Assembly (NCBI GenBank): GCA_030180075.1
Contig: JASNJN010000168.1
Location: forward strand, 1-38,604
Length of the DNA stretch: 38,604 bases
Direction: 5' to 3'
Source: Mikrocytos mackini
Taxonomy: Eukaryota > Endomyxa > Ascetosporea > Mikrocytida > Mikrocytiidae
In this document: positions 19,151 to 29,362 of the stretch, piece by piece
Layout of the letters: each line of letters begins with the position of its first letter
Position numbering within the stretch: the stretch's first letter is position 1
Program-made: the position numbers and the translations under genes
The notes under the pieces: generated by a model
Told to the model about the DNA's origin: nothing
Seen by the model: the letters and a program-made list of their open reading frames with translations, nothing else
Databases searched by the model: none

Positions 19151-22100
19151 TTACTTACGCTGTATTTCGGTACAGTATTTTGTTGAGAAATAAAAACAGG
19201 CTTCACACACCATTGCCTTTCCATGTTTCATTCTAACAAAATTCTGTTTCAAATAGTTTTCAACATCTTTCTTTTCTTCACCGAAATCTTCTGGTTTTAT
19301 TCCGAAATTGAAACAATAGTTGCATACTATGTTGTTGCACATTGGGCATTCGTTGCTAGTCTTGAGCTTCTTAAGCACATTACAAAGGAAGCAGACGTAC
19401 GTATTAAAGTCTGACTTTGTAGCCATAGACTGTGTAGTCATTGCAGTGTCTCTTTCGTCGTGCATTTTAGTCTGAACAGTCTTTGAAAGCCTACTTTGTA
19501 ATGTGTAGTTTGCATTCCTACCTAACAAACTGTTACTGAGGTTCACTGAGCCTATTATCGATTCTTCGTCTCGTTTTGTATCTGTGCTGAACACCTGGTT
19601 GCTCTGCTGTTCTTCTAAACTGTAATCTCCTTTACTTATCCACATTAAAAAGAAAGTGCTCTTTTTAACCCGCTCGAAAATAGTCAGCTTTCTGCTCTCT
19701 ACTTCAGTTTCAATAAACTCTAAATATGCATCAAGAAGGCTTTTTAGTAGTTTCTTTTGATCATTAAAAGCTTCTTTTAAATTGTTTACTTCGTCTAAAT
19801 TATTACTGTGTATAAAGAAACCCTTTTTTGGACTCTTGAACGTCAAAAGATAACTTGGCTTTACAATCATTTTATCATACTGTCTTTTATTCACTATACT
19901 ACTGTACTTCTTGTCAAATTGGTCTGCGTTCCACAACTCACTTATAAGTATTTTATGAATTCCGTGTACTTTATAATGGTACCGAGTGTTGCTACAGTAC
20001 AAGAAAGTGTCGTTAACAATAAAGAATTTGTAGATACAAGCTGTACGTACTCTTTGGCTTATTTTCCTGTACTCTGAGTCCACCAAAAGTTTTTGGTCTA
20101 ACGATTTTGAAAGTAGAAAGGGAAAACCTACAGTCCCCGTTGGAATTTGGTCAACGTTGTATCTCCTTGCGAGTCTTATTTCGCAGTTAAACCTGTTCTG
20201 TACATCAAATATGTTTCTAAACGCTTCGGCTCTAAATGCTTCAGAGCGTGTCATCTTCATTATTGAGTCTAAAATTACAGCTACGAATTTTATGTCTCCT
20301 GGTGAGCTCTCTGCAGCCACATACCAGTACTGCTCCAAATGCTTTCCGCTTAGTATTCCTCTTCTCAAGTTCTCGTCTCCTTTTGTACCCTTGGAAGAGT
20401 AATTTAAAGCTCCAAAGTGTACTTGGTAAGTTAGCCTTGCCAATGAATTAATGAAGGCTCTGTACTCACTTATCAATCCCAATATAGCCGACGTTAATGC
20501 TCCTAATCTAAGGCCTTCTGCACAGAGATTGTAAAAAGGAACTTCTTTCTTATGGCTATTGTATGTGTTGTCATAGAATAACAAGTTGTTTAAAACAGCC
20601 ATTAGTCGGTGCCAAATGGACTCAAACATTTCCTGTCCTATTTCTATACACTCGGCCCTTTCTTGGACAGGAACAGTGTATTTGTTGACGCTATGTCTTA
20701 TTAAAGCTTGCATAGTCAAAGTAACGGACTCCACTAAATCCTCAAACTTCTTTAAGTTGTTTCCTGTAAAGTTTTTGATAACTTTTTTGTCCACAGCTTT
20801 GGTGTCCTTTTTCCATTTAATCGGGTCGGACACTATCTCGTCATACAAACCCTCCAAAAGAGATACCGGGGCTAATTTTCCATCCTTTGTTTCCAGTATG
20901 TTATGGACGAATTCAGACTTAGACATATCAACAATAGCCTTTTCTTGACTCTCTTCTTTGTAATCATCTTTGTTCTTTGAATGGTTTGTTTTTGTATTTT
21001 TAGACAAGTTGCACAAAATGGGGTTGTTTGCGCTTGTGTTTAACATTAACACAGCGTAGCTTACTACAAAAGCACAGTCGAAACTAGGCAGTGACTCTGG
21101 ATTATCTCTGAAGTAAATCTTGGCAAACATTTCGATTATCAAATCTATCTTTTGACCTTCCCTGGGTAACTTGAAGTAATCGCCTGTTAAATAATGTCTA
21201 AAAGCCTCTCCGAAAGACATACAGGACAAATCTATGTAGTTTGAAAATGAAGATCTAACCATGCTCATTTCAGTTTCGTTCAAAAGACTATTTTGTTTCC
21301 CTCCCAAGAAATCACCCACGGTTTCCTTGTTGATACTTTGTTCAAATAAGTACTTTGCAATGTCGTATGGAGTGTAACAACCAATGTTCTTTTTACGTAA
21401 GTATTTAATAGCTTTTAAAATGCCAGCTGTATTTGATATTTTAACAGATTTCACTAAAACTTTGTTCTTTTCTTCAGTTGTCTTCTTTTTCTTTTTTAGA
21501 ATACTGAATAATTTTAAATCGTTTTTAAGAATGGAAATTGCGCGTTCTTTGAAATTTGGTTTACTCTTTTTAAACGCTTTTTCTTCCACACTATCTGCTA
21601 TACTGCGCTGTTCTTTATGTTGGCTTTTATAATTAATGTTTTTGGAGTCACTGACCGTATTACTTTCTTGACGTATCATATCATTGTTGTTTAAATCCTG
21701 ATTTGGCAACGAGCTAGCCGGAGCTGGAATTCTACTTTCGGGTTCGATTACAGCGTTGATTTTTATGTTTGATATTTTAATCCCGCTCATTCTAGATCTC
21801 CTCATCGTACTTATTGAATGAGCCGACTCTCTACTACCGTAACTGTTATATGTAGATTCTAAATATGCCTTTGTTGGGCCGTGCAACTTCTCTGTTATTA
21901 GATTGTAAAGAGGTTTGGTTTCGTTAATGTTTAGAAGTTCACTTTTTCCAGAGTAATGAATTATCGAGATTAAGATAGAATCGAGTATCTCTAAAGACTT
22001 CTTTTGTAGCATGTATTTTACATCTTCTAACTTATTGTCACTTTTTGAACTTTCATTTGTATTGGTATGAAAGCCTATTAAGCTTCCTTCTGCTATTACG

Positions 22101-24187
22101 CTCAAATAGTTCACTATTTGTTCTCCTAACAACCACCCCTTTAAATCAAAGTTTAAAAATATTAAACTGAAGATGGCATTATTTTTAAACAGTTTTTCAA
22201 TGGTGTTTAAGTAGTTTAATTTGTAGTCTGGTATTAATATTTCGGACTTTAAAATAAAGTCAAAAGAGTACTGGTAAATAATCCCTAATTCATAGCGTAA
22301 GTAATTTAAGTACTTCTCAGTTAAAATGTGCAGAATATCAAAAGCTATTCTATTTTCAGAAGAGTCAATAGAAATGAAATATCGTGCCAAATAGTGCACA
22401 CAATATCTCTTCAAAAGAAACAACGCTTCTTTGTTCTCGCATAGAAACTTCTGGGATTTCTTCAGTAGGATTTGGAGGATGTTTAAACAGAGGTTCTTTC
22501 TACGTGAAACTTCTTGCAAGTATGTGTTATGAGAGTTAGCCTCAACTATGTTTTTCTTTTTAAAACTGCGGAATGTAGATTGTCTGTACTTAGTAACTCC
22601 GCCTTCTTTTACAGTGTTAAAATTACTCTTTACAGTTTTGTAGTTATTCTTACTCGCGTAGTTTCTTTTAGTGGAAGTTGCTGTGTAAACATCGTTAGTT
22701 GTTGACGTTGGGTTTTTGTCTGTGTTGTTCTTACGTGTAGAAGCTGCTAAATACTCGTTTTTATATTCAATTTTGGACTTTCGAACTTTAATCTGTATAA
22801 CTTTAATTAAACAGATTAGTACAATCGATATTATATTCTCGTTCCCTTTGTTGTCCGTTATTTCCTTTATTACGTTGAAGAATGATCCGCTTATTTTGTG
22901 TAGTTTTGTGATTTTGATAACTTTTTTGTTTAAGTTCTTAGTAATGAAGAAAAAGTTAAGATTTTGATTTATCACTCCCCGTAGTAAACTTTCAGTGTCT
23001 CTGCTTACGCCTTGTTGACTTTCTTTTTTGTGATTCGGTGTACATGCTGTTTTACTTTGAGAACAAGGGGGCATAAGAGAAGCTGAAGGTTGAAAAGAAG
23101 CGAAAATGATGTCTTTTTTGTATCTGTAGTTAGCAAATACACTGTCGTTACTATCATTACTTTCTTTATTTAGTAAAACATCATTTGCTAAGTCTATATA
23201 GTTAGAAAAGATGTGTACTTCTGTAAGTTTACTGTGTAAGAAAATACACTTCGTGAAAAATATTGCCATTAACTTGCTATTCAACCCAGTGGTGCCCGTT
23301 TTAAAGAATTTGTAATGAAAGTCTATAAATTTAATGAGTAAGTGTTCGTTATTGTTAGAATAAATTATAAGTAGTTCGTTAATAGCTTCCAGAATGAAGT
23401 ATATTGTTTGTTTCGATAGTTTGTTTGCTTCTTTTAACTTCAATAAAAACTCGAAGGTTCTGTTAATAACGTCTTCATTGAAAGTAGTGAGTAATAGAAT
23501 ACAACAAATTGTAAAACATCCTTCTGTTTTATCAAAGTGTCCATGTTTAGACTTAATCATTATCGAAGAGATAAGAAAGCAAACGAAAAGGTCTATGTTA
23601 TAAACTGAATAGAGGCTTAAATCCTGTCTCTGGTGTGTTAAGATGCCATCTATAGTTACATAGCAAACTCTGTTGTATAAATTGCATTCAGGGGCCTTTT
23701 TAGAAATGATCAAGTCCTCTATTGGAATGTAACCTTTATTAAATACCACAAGGTGAGTTTCTGAATCATGGAAATTATTGACTGGAACGTTGTCTGCATC
23801 GAAGTCGCGTAGATCAAACAACTCCTCGCTGCTCAACAAAATAGGGCCAATAAAGAAAGTGTTAGAATCTGATGAAAAAGTGCCTTCTTTAAAGAATGAG
23901 TCGGTTTTGTATTTGAATTCTACAAAGTAGTCTTTGGATGAGGCATCTACGTTGTTATTGTATACGGTCTTGTAATGAGATCCCGTTTCTGTTATGTTGT
24001 AGTTTTTAATAGAGGTGATTGCTTGGTTAGCTTTTAAAGTCAAATTTTGAGAAGTTGTAATTAGCAATTCTGGGGATTCGAGAGAATTGATAATTATGTT
24101 CTTGATGTATGTAATGTGTTTGTCGTTGTAGTTGCTGGTAATGTCGTGTAATTCCTTTAGCCAGCCAGAATATTCGTCCTTGTTCAT
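19151..24187 (-). CDS. Sec7-domain ARF guanine-nucleotide exchange factor with PH-like and FYVE-like C-terminus
   Basis: 1678 residues, intronless, ATG at 24187. The Sec7 domain spans about 920-1090. FKLPREGQKIDLI carries the catalytic glutamate finger at E1010 (family FRLPGEAQKID), and the second motif reads FVVSYAVLMLNTS. Sec7 domains swap GDP for GTP on ARF GTPases at Golgi or endosome membranes. The large N-terminal helical region and a following segment at about 1150-1320 (MFESIWHRLMAVLNNLLF, EGLRLGALTSAILGL) resemble the DCB/HUS and HDS1 parts of BIG/Sec7p proteins. About 1378-1480 looks like a PH domain (YKFFIVNDTFLYCSN). Residues 1599-1664 hold four CxxC pairs: C1599/C1602, C1614/C1617, C1622/C1625 and C1661/C1664. 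The ECPMCNNIVCNYC block is spaced as in FYVE fingers but lacks their basic RHHCR patch. Sec7 is secure; PH and FYVE-like are inferred. Confidence 0.88.
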   Translation of the reverse strand: MNKDEYSGWLKELHDITSNYNDKHITYIKNIIINSLESPELLITTSQNLTLKANQAITSIKNYNITETGSHYKTVYNNNVDASSKDYFVEFKYKTDSFFKEGTFSSDSNTFFIGPILLSSEELFDLRDFDADNVPVNNFHDSETHLVVFNKGYIPIEDLIISKKAPECNLYNRVCYVTIDGILTHQRQDLSLYSVYNIDLFVCFLISSIMIKSKHGHFDKTEGCFTICCILLLTTFNEDVINRTFEFLLKLKEANKLSKQTIYFILEAINELLIIYSNNNEHLLIKFIDFHYKFFKTGTTGLNSKLMAIFFTKCIFLHSKLTEVHIFSNYIDLANDVLLNKESNDSNDSVFANYRYKKDIIFASFQPSASLMPPCSQSKTACTPNHKKESQQGVSRDTESLLRGVINQNLNFFFITKNLNKKVIKITKLHKISGSFFNVIKEITDNKGNENIISIVLICLIKVIQIKVRKSKIEYKNEYLAASTRKNNTDKNPTSTTNDVYTATSTKRNYASKNNYKTVKSNFNTVKEGGVTKYRQSTFRSFKKKNIVEANSHNTYLQEVSRRKNLCLNILQILLKKSQKFLCENKEALFLLKRYCVHYLARYFISIDSSENRIAFDILHILTEKYLNYLRYELGIIYQYSFDFILKSEILIPDYKLNYLNTIEKLFKNNAIFSLIFLNFDLKGWLLGEQIVNYLSVIAEGSLIGFHTNTNESSKSDNKLEDVKYMLQKKSLEILDSILISIIHYSGKSELLNINETKPLYNLITEKLHGPTKAYLESTYNSYGSRESAHSISTMRRSRMSGIKISNIKINAVIEPESRIPAPASSLPNQDLNNNDMIRQESNTVSDSKNINYKSQHKEQRSIADSVEEKAFKKSKPNFKERAISILKNDLKLFSILKKKKKTTEEKNKVLVKSVKISNTAGILKAIKYLRKKNIGCYTPYDIAKYLFEQSINKETVGDFLGGKQNSLLNETEMSMVRSSFSNYIDLSCMSFGEAFRHYLTGDYFKLPREGQKIDLIIEMFAKIYFRDNPESLPSFDCAFVVSYAVLMLNTSANNPILCNLSKNTKTNHSKNKDDYKEESQEKAIVDMSKSEFVHNILETKDGKLAPVSLLEGLYDEIVSDPIKWKKDTKAVDKKVIKNFTGNNLKKFEDLVESVTLTMQALIRHSVNKYTVPVQERAECIEIGQEMFESIWHRLMAVLNNLLFYDNTYNSHKKEVPFYNLCAEGLRLGALTSAILGLISEYRAFINSLARLTYQVHFGALNYSSKGTKGDENLRRGILSGKHLEQYWYVAAESSPGDIKFVAVILDSIMKMTRSEAFRAEAFRNIFDVQNRFNCEIRLARRYNVDQIPTGTVGFPFLLSKSLDQKLLVDSEYRKISQRVRTACIYKFFIVNDTFLYCSNTRYHYKVHGIHKILISELWNADQFDKKYSSIVNKRQYDKMIVKPSYLLTFKSPKKGFFIHSNNLDEVNNLKEAFNDQKKLLKSLLDAYLEFIETEVESRKLTIFERVKKSTFFLMWISKGDYSLEEQQSNQVFSTDTKRDEESIIGSVNLSNSLLGRNANYTLQSRLSKTVQTKMHDERDTAMTTQSMATKSDFNTYVCFLCNVLKKLKTSNECPMCNNIVCNYCFNFGIKPEDFGEEKKDVENYLKQNFVRMKHGKAMVCEACFYFSTKYCTEIQRK

Positions 24188-24190
24188 TCC

Positions 24191-24204
24191 AAATTTTAAA
24201 ATTT
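24191..24204 (-). promoter_or_regulatory. AAATTTTAAAATTT palindrome at a gene start
   Basis: A perfect 14-base palindrome three bases upstream of the Sec7 gene's ATG. It matches the AAATTT-type signal seen before two other genes here. It lies in a 150-base region that originally separated the Sec7 gene from the divergent gene now at 28877. Confidence 0.55.
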
Positions 24205-24341
24205 AAGTTTGAAATCAAAGATTGTTGTATAATATGAATTAGAGTAGTATTAAAGTCATTTAGTTGCCTGAACAACTTTATATGAATTTGTCGTATACCC
24301 TACATCTTCATTGGGTTTTGATTATGGGTTTTGAAAAATGG
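24205..24341 (+). promoter_or_regulatory. Displaced upstream region of the tail-anchored protein gene
   Basis: This is the remainder of a compact divergent intergenic region. It ends GGGTTTTGAAAAATGG, where the retrotransposon begins. GGG-type motifs close to the ATG (24313-24315 and 24326-24328) are a described microsporidian start signal. The continuation of this gene is at 28877, beyond the element. Confidence 0.55.
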
Positions 24342-24583
24342 TGATATTGCCGTGGCAGCGCTGGTAGATGTCCAGTGCGTACGAAGTGCTCGAATAGTGA
24401 GCGTCTAAATGGGTTTGGGGCCTCATCGGTCCTTCTTGTCTGATTTATAAACATTGTAATTTTGTAATGAAATTTAAAACTTATATTTATAATTAATTAT
24501 ATTCTTGTATCTCAATCCCGCATCAATAATAACTCTCTGCGGATTATATTCTTGTTATTCAAGAATATAGTGTGCATACCACA
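24342..24583 (-). repeat. 3' LTR
   Basis: The core 24348-24583 matches 28639-28874 with two differences. The start on the element strand is TGTGGTATGC. The outer end is either GGCA (24348) or, with the 5-bp duplication, ATATCA (24342). A hairpin ATATTCTTG-TTATT-CAAGAATAT lies at 24547-24569. Confidence 0.88.
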
Positions 24584-24585
24584 CT

Positions 24586-27500
24586 CTACTCTCCTCCATA
24601 GGGCCTCAGATTTTTAATGTTTTGTTGACTAAGTCTATTTCCTTCGTCAATCTCAACTACATCACATTTCAGTACTCTTGTTATAATGTAAGGTCCTTTC
24701 CATTTCGGTAATGTTTTATCTTGTTCGTGTGCTTTCTTGAATACTCTTTGTCCTTCTTCAAACGGACAGTTAACTCGTTTCGCATTCCTTTTATCTTCAC
24801 TTTCTCTCATTGCCTATCTCCTCATCTCAAAACCTAAAGCAACTTCTGTCTCTAGATTTCTTCTTAAAGGATCTAACGCGCTGAATTTTTTCACTATTTC
24901 ATGTGGAGATTGTTTTGTGATTCGGTTTGCGCAATGATTAAGTCTTATCCTTGCAATTTCCGGAAGTCTGTTTAATTCTTTTCCTTTTGCAGACGAAGTA
25001 TCAATCTTAATTCTTTGTTTCTTCTTTCGCTAACACTGTTAGCTGTCGGATTTTGTGGTGAGCAAAGCTTGATTTCGATCATGTTCTCACTGCAAAAGTC
25101 TTCATATTCGCTGCTTGTAAATTGTGATCCCCTATCACTTAGAATTTTCTGTGGTGCGCCGAATACATTTATCCAGTTCTGTCTTAATGTGCGTATAATT
25201 GTTGTACTCCTTAGATCGTGCATGATGGCTATCTCTGTCCATCTTGATTCTATGTCGCTTATTGTAAGTAAATAGAATATTGGGCGTCGGCTTTCTGTTA
25301 TGTAACCATTGCATTTGAACGGTCCAACTATGTCTGTTGAAATGTAACTGAAAGGTTCTTCGCTGTGTAAGCCTCCTTCTACACGCCCATAATTAGCCTT
25401 GTATTCCTTGTTCCTTTGGCATGGGATGCAAGATTGTGTGATTTCTCTTATTCGTTTTCTAATTCCCGGTACGTTATAGTACGGTGATATCGTCAGATAT
25501 AAAATTGTCTGTCCCGGGTGTATAAGTGTTTCGTGTGCATTCTTCAAAAAGCTGGTCGCGTACCTTTCTGGTATAATTAGTCTGTGTTGTGAATCACATG
25601 CGAATCCTTCTGTCATTCCAGTCACTTGTTCGTTATTCACTGCATAGCCTTCGATATCCTCTGGACATTCTTGTTGTTGTCTGTATACTCTCTGGAAGTC
25701 TATTATTTGTGGAGTTTGCGTGTCTCTCGCCGCGAATAGTCTTGATAGTGCATCTGCACCTACGTTGTTAACCCCCTTTATCATTTCGAGGTCTGTATTA
25801 AACTCTTCTAGTAGTACCTTCCATCTACTAATTCTCTTCGTTAAAGTTCCCTTGAATATCGAGTTTCTGTTGTCAGTTTCGATTTTTGTCTTAGCCATGA
25901 ATAACATTCTCTTGAAGTGCAGTACCGCCTTTACTATGGCGTAACTCTCTTTCTCTACAATACTGTAGTTTCTCTCTGTTTCTGTGAACTTGTGTGAAAA
26001 GTATCCTATTAATTTCTTCTTCTGAGTTAGTATGGCTCCAATACCAAGTTCTGATGCGCCTGTGCGCAGAGTAAATTCTTGGTTCATGTCTGGGAAGTTT
26101 AGGAGAGTTTGTTTCTTTATATTTGCAGAGATTTCCTTTAGTCTTTGCCTGTCTTCGTCGTTCCATCTGAAGCTGTTATTCGTTTTCAGTTTTTCTGATA
26201 GGAAAGAGGTAATCAATGAACAATGAGGCAGGTATGGTCGGAACCAGTTTATCAGTCCAAGTATTTTTGCAACTTGTTTCTTATTCTTTGGCTGGAAGTT
26301 TTCGAGTCCATCTGCTCTGGATACATCAGGCTTTATTCCTTCTTTGGTTATCTCTACTCCTAAATATTTCACTGTGTCTTTGATAAACGTTGACTTTGGG
26401 AAATTGATGGAAATATTGTTGTCTTTGAGTTTCTTCAGGACATATGCGAGATGTTCGTTGTGTTTCTCCCGGTCGACGCTGTGTATCAGCAAATCGTCGA
26501 TGTATACCTTTATGAACTTGTCATTTTCAAATAGACTCGCTATTGCCCTTTGGAAGAAGAATGGGGCATTGCATAGGCCGAATGGCATGCGTCTGAATTG
26601 GTAGATTCGTCCATCTACTATGAATGACGTGAGATGTCTTGATTCCGGTTTTATTTGAACTTGATAGTACCCCATGTTGAGGTCTATCTGTGAGAACACT
26701 GTTGCTCCTCTGATTTCTATAAGTTGTTCCTGTATCTTTGGAATTGGGTAGCTCAATTTCTCTGTTACGGTGTTGAGGGTTCGGTAGTCTACTACAAGCC
26801 TTATGTTCCCGTTTTTCTTTAAGATGGGGAAAGCAGGCGAGAAATTGTATGATAACGAGTCTTCTATTACTCCAAGAGATTTTAGTTTTATTATCTCTTC
26901 GTCGACGGCCGGCTTCAGTTTGTAAGGCACCGGATACTCTTGCGCTTTTGGTCTGAAAGGTTCGGTCAATGTGATCTCAAAGCAGGATGTTGGTATGTTT
27001 CCAAGCACGGGGTTTTCTTGCTTATACCGGGCTAGTAGTTTCTGACAATTTTCTTGTAGCGTGCCAGCGGTTTCCGTTGCTTTGTACACTCTTGTTTTCT
27101 CGATCACTTGGGAATCGAAGTTTGTTTCGGTTCCTCTATTTGTAAACTCATAGTATGCTCCGTCCAAAGTTAATTGATTGCTATCTAGATTTATCATGCA
27201 TTTATTTGCTCTTAAGAAGTCCATCCCTAGTATCACTAGTTTGACCGGTGTGTCTAGTATTCGTAATGTGGCTTTATACTTGTGGATTTGATCGTTAGCT
27301 ATGGTCAGCGTATTGGAAGTATTTTGGTTAATCTGGATTATGACTCCATTCGCTAATTCCACGTTGACTGGTGTTATGTCTTCTGTTTTTAATCCTAACT
27401 CTGTCACAAGTGTTTTACTTATATAGGAGTAAGCAGCTCCTGTGTCTATTAACGTTTCCATTGGGACGTTTCCCATTGTGGCTCGAATTGACAGACTGGC

Positions 27501-28745
27501 TGGCTTCGGTTGCCGTTCTTGCATGCAGTTTAGTTTGTCATTGTTGTTTCCGTCTTTCCTTGCGCCATTTTGAAAGTTGCTGAAGCTATTTCCTTTGTTT
27601 CGGAAATCTCTTCTCTGATTATCTTGGTTTCTGTAGTTTGGTCTATAGAAAGAACCTCTTTGTTGTCCTTGATTGTAACCGTTATAGTTTCCACGGTTTT
27701 CTTGAGGTCCACTGTCTCGACCAAACTTTGTGTTTGATTCACGTCCAAACATGTGAGTTCTTTGGGGCCTATTGAACCGCCCTTGGATTTGTCTCGATTG
27801 GCCCTGAATGGCCCTGAATGGCGTTGTATTTCCATAGCTATTTGTAGGGTGTGTAATATATTGCGGCTTATTTTTCCTGTGGAATGACCCGCTGTCGTGG
27901 TATGAGTCTCTCGTACTCATGGCGTTGAGTTGCGACAAGATCGTCGACTCTGTATTCTTTATTACCGTAAATGTTTCTTCGGTATCTTTTCTGTTCAACC
28001 GCGACATTTCTAATTGAGTTCTGCGGGATAGCCCATTCATAAAGGCTTCAGTTGACTTAACTTCCGTCTCGATTGCTGTCCAATGATTGATGATGGCTAA
28101 TCGGCGGGTAAATTCGTTGATGCACGAGGCATAAATGGTTATTGTGGGTACCTTCACTTGTTTGAAGTTGTTGAGCTCCGTTTGGAGTTTTAAACCCTTT
28201 TCCTCGTTGTACTTGTATTCGTACACGGCCTGTATCCTTCCACTCATTGTGTTTCTATTTCCGTAAAGACTTTGAAGCTCATTAGTGGTTATCGACTGAA
28301 GTACCTGGTTCGCTGTATCTTCACCCCATTGACACGAGTTCACAGTGTTTAGGAAATCGCGTTCCCACATGAAGAGGTCTTGGTCTTGGATAGAAGTGAG
28401 GGTAGTAAGGGCCTTTTGAATGTTTATGGACGTTCCGTCCGGAGTGTGCGTAAATGTCGCTTTCTCCAATTTATAACTCGGATTGTAATCAACCAGTGCT
28501 TCTGGGATTCCGATCTCCTTTGTTAGTGTCAGCTTCGAACAGTTTGCTGATTGTAAGAGGGTGCTCGTGTTGAGTCTAAGTCCCACGAAGGTGCCTGAGC
28601 AAGCGGTTGCATTACTCATTTCGGCTATGACGTCATAATGCCGTGGCAGCGCTGGTAGATGTCCAGTGCGTACGAAGTGCTCGAATAGTGAGCGTCTAAA
28701 TGGGTTTGGGGCCTCATCGATCCTTCTTGTATGATTTATAAACAT
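24586..28745 (-). pseudogene. gag-pol: gag-pol polyprotein with frameshift, stop and RNase H lesion
   Basis: A frame of 1257 codons (28745-24972), then about 130 more codons in another frame to 24586. The Gag part (about 1-395) ends in an Arg/Asn/Gly/Gln-rich tail and has no CCHC knuckle. Protease: LIDTGAAYSYI, D434. RT: FSQIDLNMGYYQV, RRMPFGLCNAPFFFQ and YIDD (D750/D751). RNase H reads LRTGASELGIGAIL, where the family has TDAS; G896 replaces a catalytic Asp. TDNRN is kept. Integrase has H..H, CIPC, DIVGPF, SDRGSQF and a SVSERRN glutamate. A one-base shift near 24985 and a TAG near 24813 then separate the C-terminal KWKGPYII (GPY/F-type) domain. The ATG at 28745 lies inside the 5' LTR; an alternative start is MSNATACS downstream at about residue 44. 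The copy is probably inactive. Confidence 0.9.
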
Positions 28746-28874
28746 TGTAATTTTGTAATGAAATTTAAAACTTATATTTATAATTAATTATATTCTTGTA
28801 TCTCAATCCCGCATCAATAATAACTCTCTGCGGATTATATTCTTGTTATTCAAGAATATAGTGTGCATACCACA
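28633..28874 (-). repeat. 5' LTR
   Basis: Second LTR copy. The two core differences from the other LTR are an A for G and an A for C, near 28720 and 28731. Its inner end runs into the palindrome TATGACGTCATA (28627-28638), a CRE-like sequence absent from the 3' LTR end. No obvious tRNA primer site follows. The first 35 codons of the gag-pol frame lie within this LTR. Confidence 0.85.
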
Positions 28875-28876
28875 CA

Positions 28877-29362
28877 ATGGAGTACTTAGACCAAATATTC
28901 TCGAAGAAAGGTGTGACGTTTGAAAGTGCAATAAAACCTTTTACAAATTTTGTACAACACAAGTTTTTCTTCGACCTTCAAGAACTTGTAAAACAAGATA
29001 AAGATCAGGGTGATCTATTGTTTAAACTAGTACATGCTAGCCAAACTCCCAATAGCGCAACATTTGACAAGTTAGATGAAACTAAATTAGAAGAAGATAT
29101 GCGAGGAAAGTACAAAATTGTTGCTGGACTAAGGAAATCATTTAAAGACGATGTGCTTAAGACAGACCTGAACCCATTCGTTGCATTAGACCCACAACTA
29201 ACAACGATATCTTCAAGTGTTAGTAGTAGTGACAGTACGGCAAAAAAAGAAGGATTATCAGGTGGAATGATAACGCTTATCATTGCTGTGGTTGTATTAA
29301 TACTAGCGATAATAGGTGGACTTGGGTGGTATTATATTGGAAAAGTTAGGTTAAAGAAGTAA
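28877..29362 (+). CDS. Tail-anchored membrane protein, hypothetical
   Basis: 161 residues. A soluble helical part of about 120 residues (for example FFFDLQELVKQ, KYKIVAGLRKSF) is followed by a Ser-rich linker (SSSVSSSDSTAKK). One membrane segment at about 131-153 (MITLIIAVVVLILAIIGGLG) and a short basic end complete it. This is tail-anchored topology with the bulk in the cytosol; there is no signal peptide. No family is recognised, though SNARE-like or organelle-surface proteins share this layout. The ATG overlaps the retrotransposon's target duplication. The sequence before the element ends AAAATGG, so the start codon existed before the insertion and was recreated by it. Whether it is still expressed is unknown. 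Confidence 0.72.
   Translation: MEYLDQIFSKKGVTFESAIKPFTNFVQHKFFFDLQELVKQDKDQGDLLFKLVHASQTPNSATFDKLDETKLEEDMRGKYKIVAGLRKSFKDDVLKTDLNPFVALDPQLTTISSSVSSSDSTAKKEGLSGGMITLIIAVVVLILAIIGGLGWYYIGKVRLKK

Larger units (their letters stand above)
24342..28875 (-). mobile_element. Ty3/gypsy LTR retrotransposon, near-complete
   Basis: Minus-strand element of 4534 bases with two LTRs, a single gag-pol frame and a polypurine tract GGAGGAGAGTAGAG just before the 3' LTR (about 24584-24597). The domain order is gag, protease, RT, RNase H, integrase, which defines Ty3/gypsy. The flanking 5-bp AATGG at 24337-24341 and 28876-28880 is the target duplication if the LTR ends are as given. The LTRs differ at only two of 236 core positions, so the insertion is recent. 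The frame is nonetheless broken. Confidence 0.88.

Noticed and set aside
25015-28100. Many plus-strand frames of 60-90 codons
   Set aside because: They are shadows of the minus-strand gag-pol frame.
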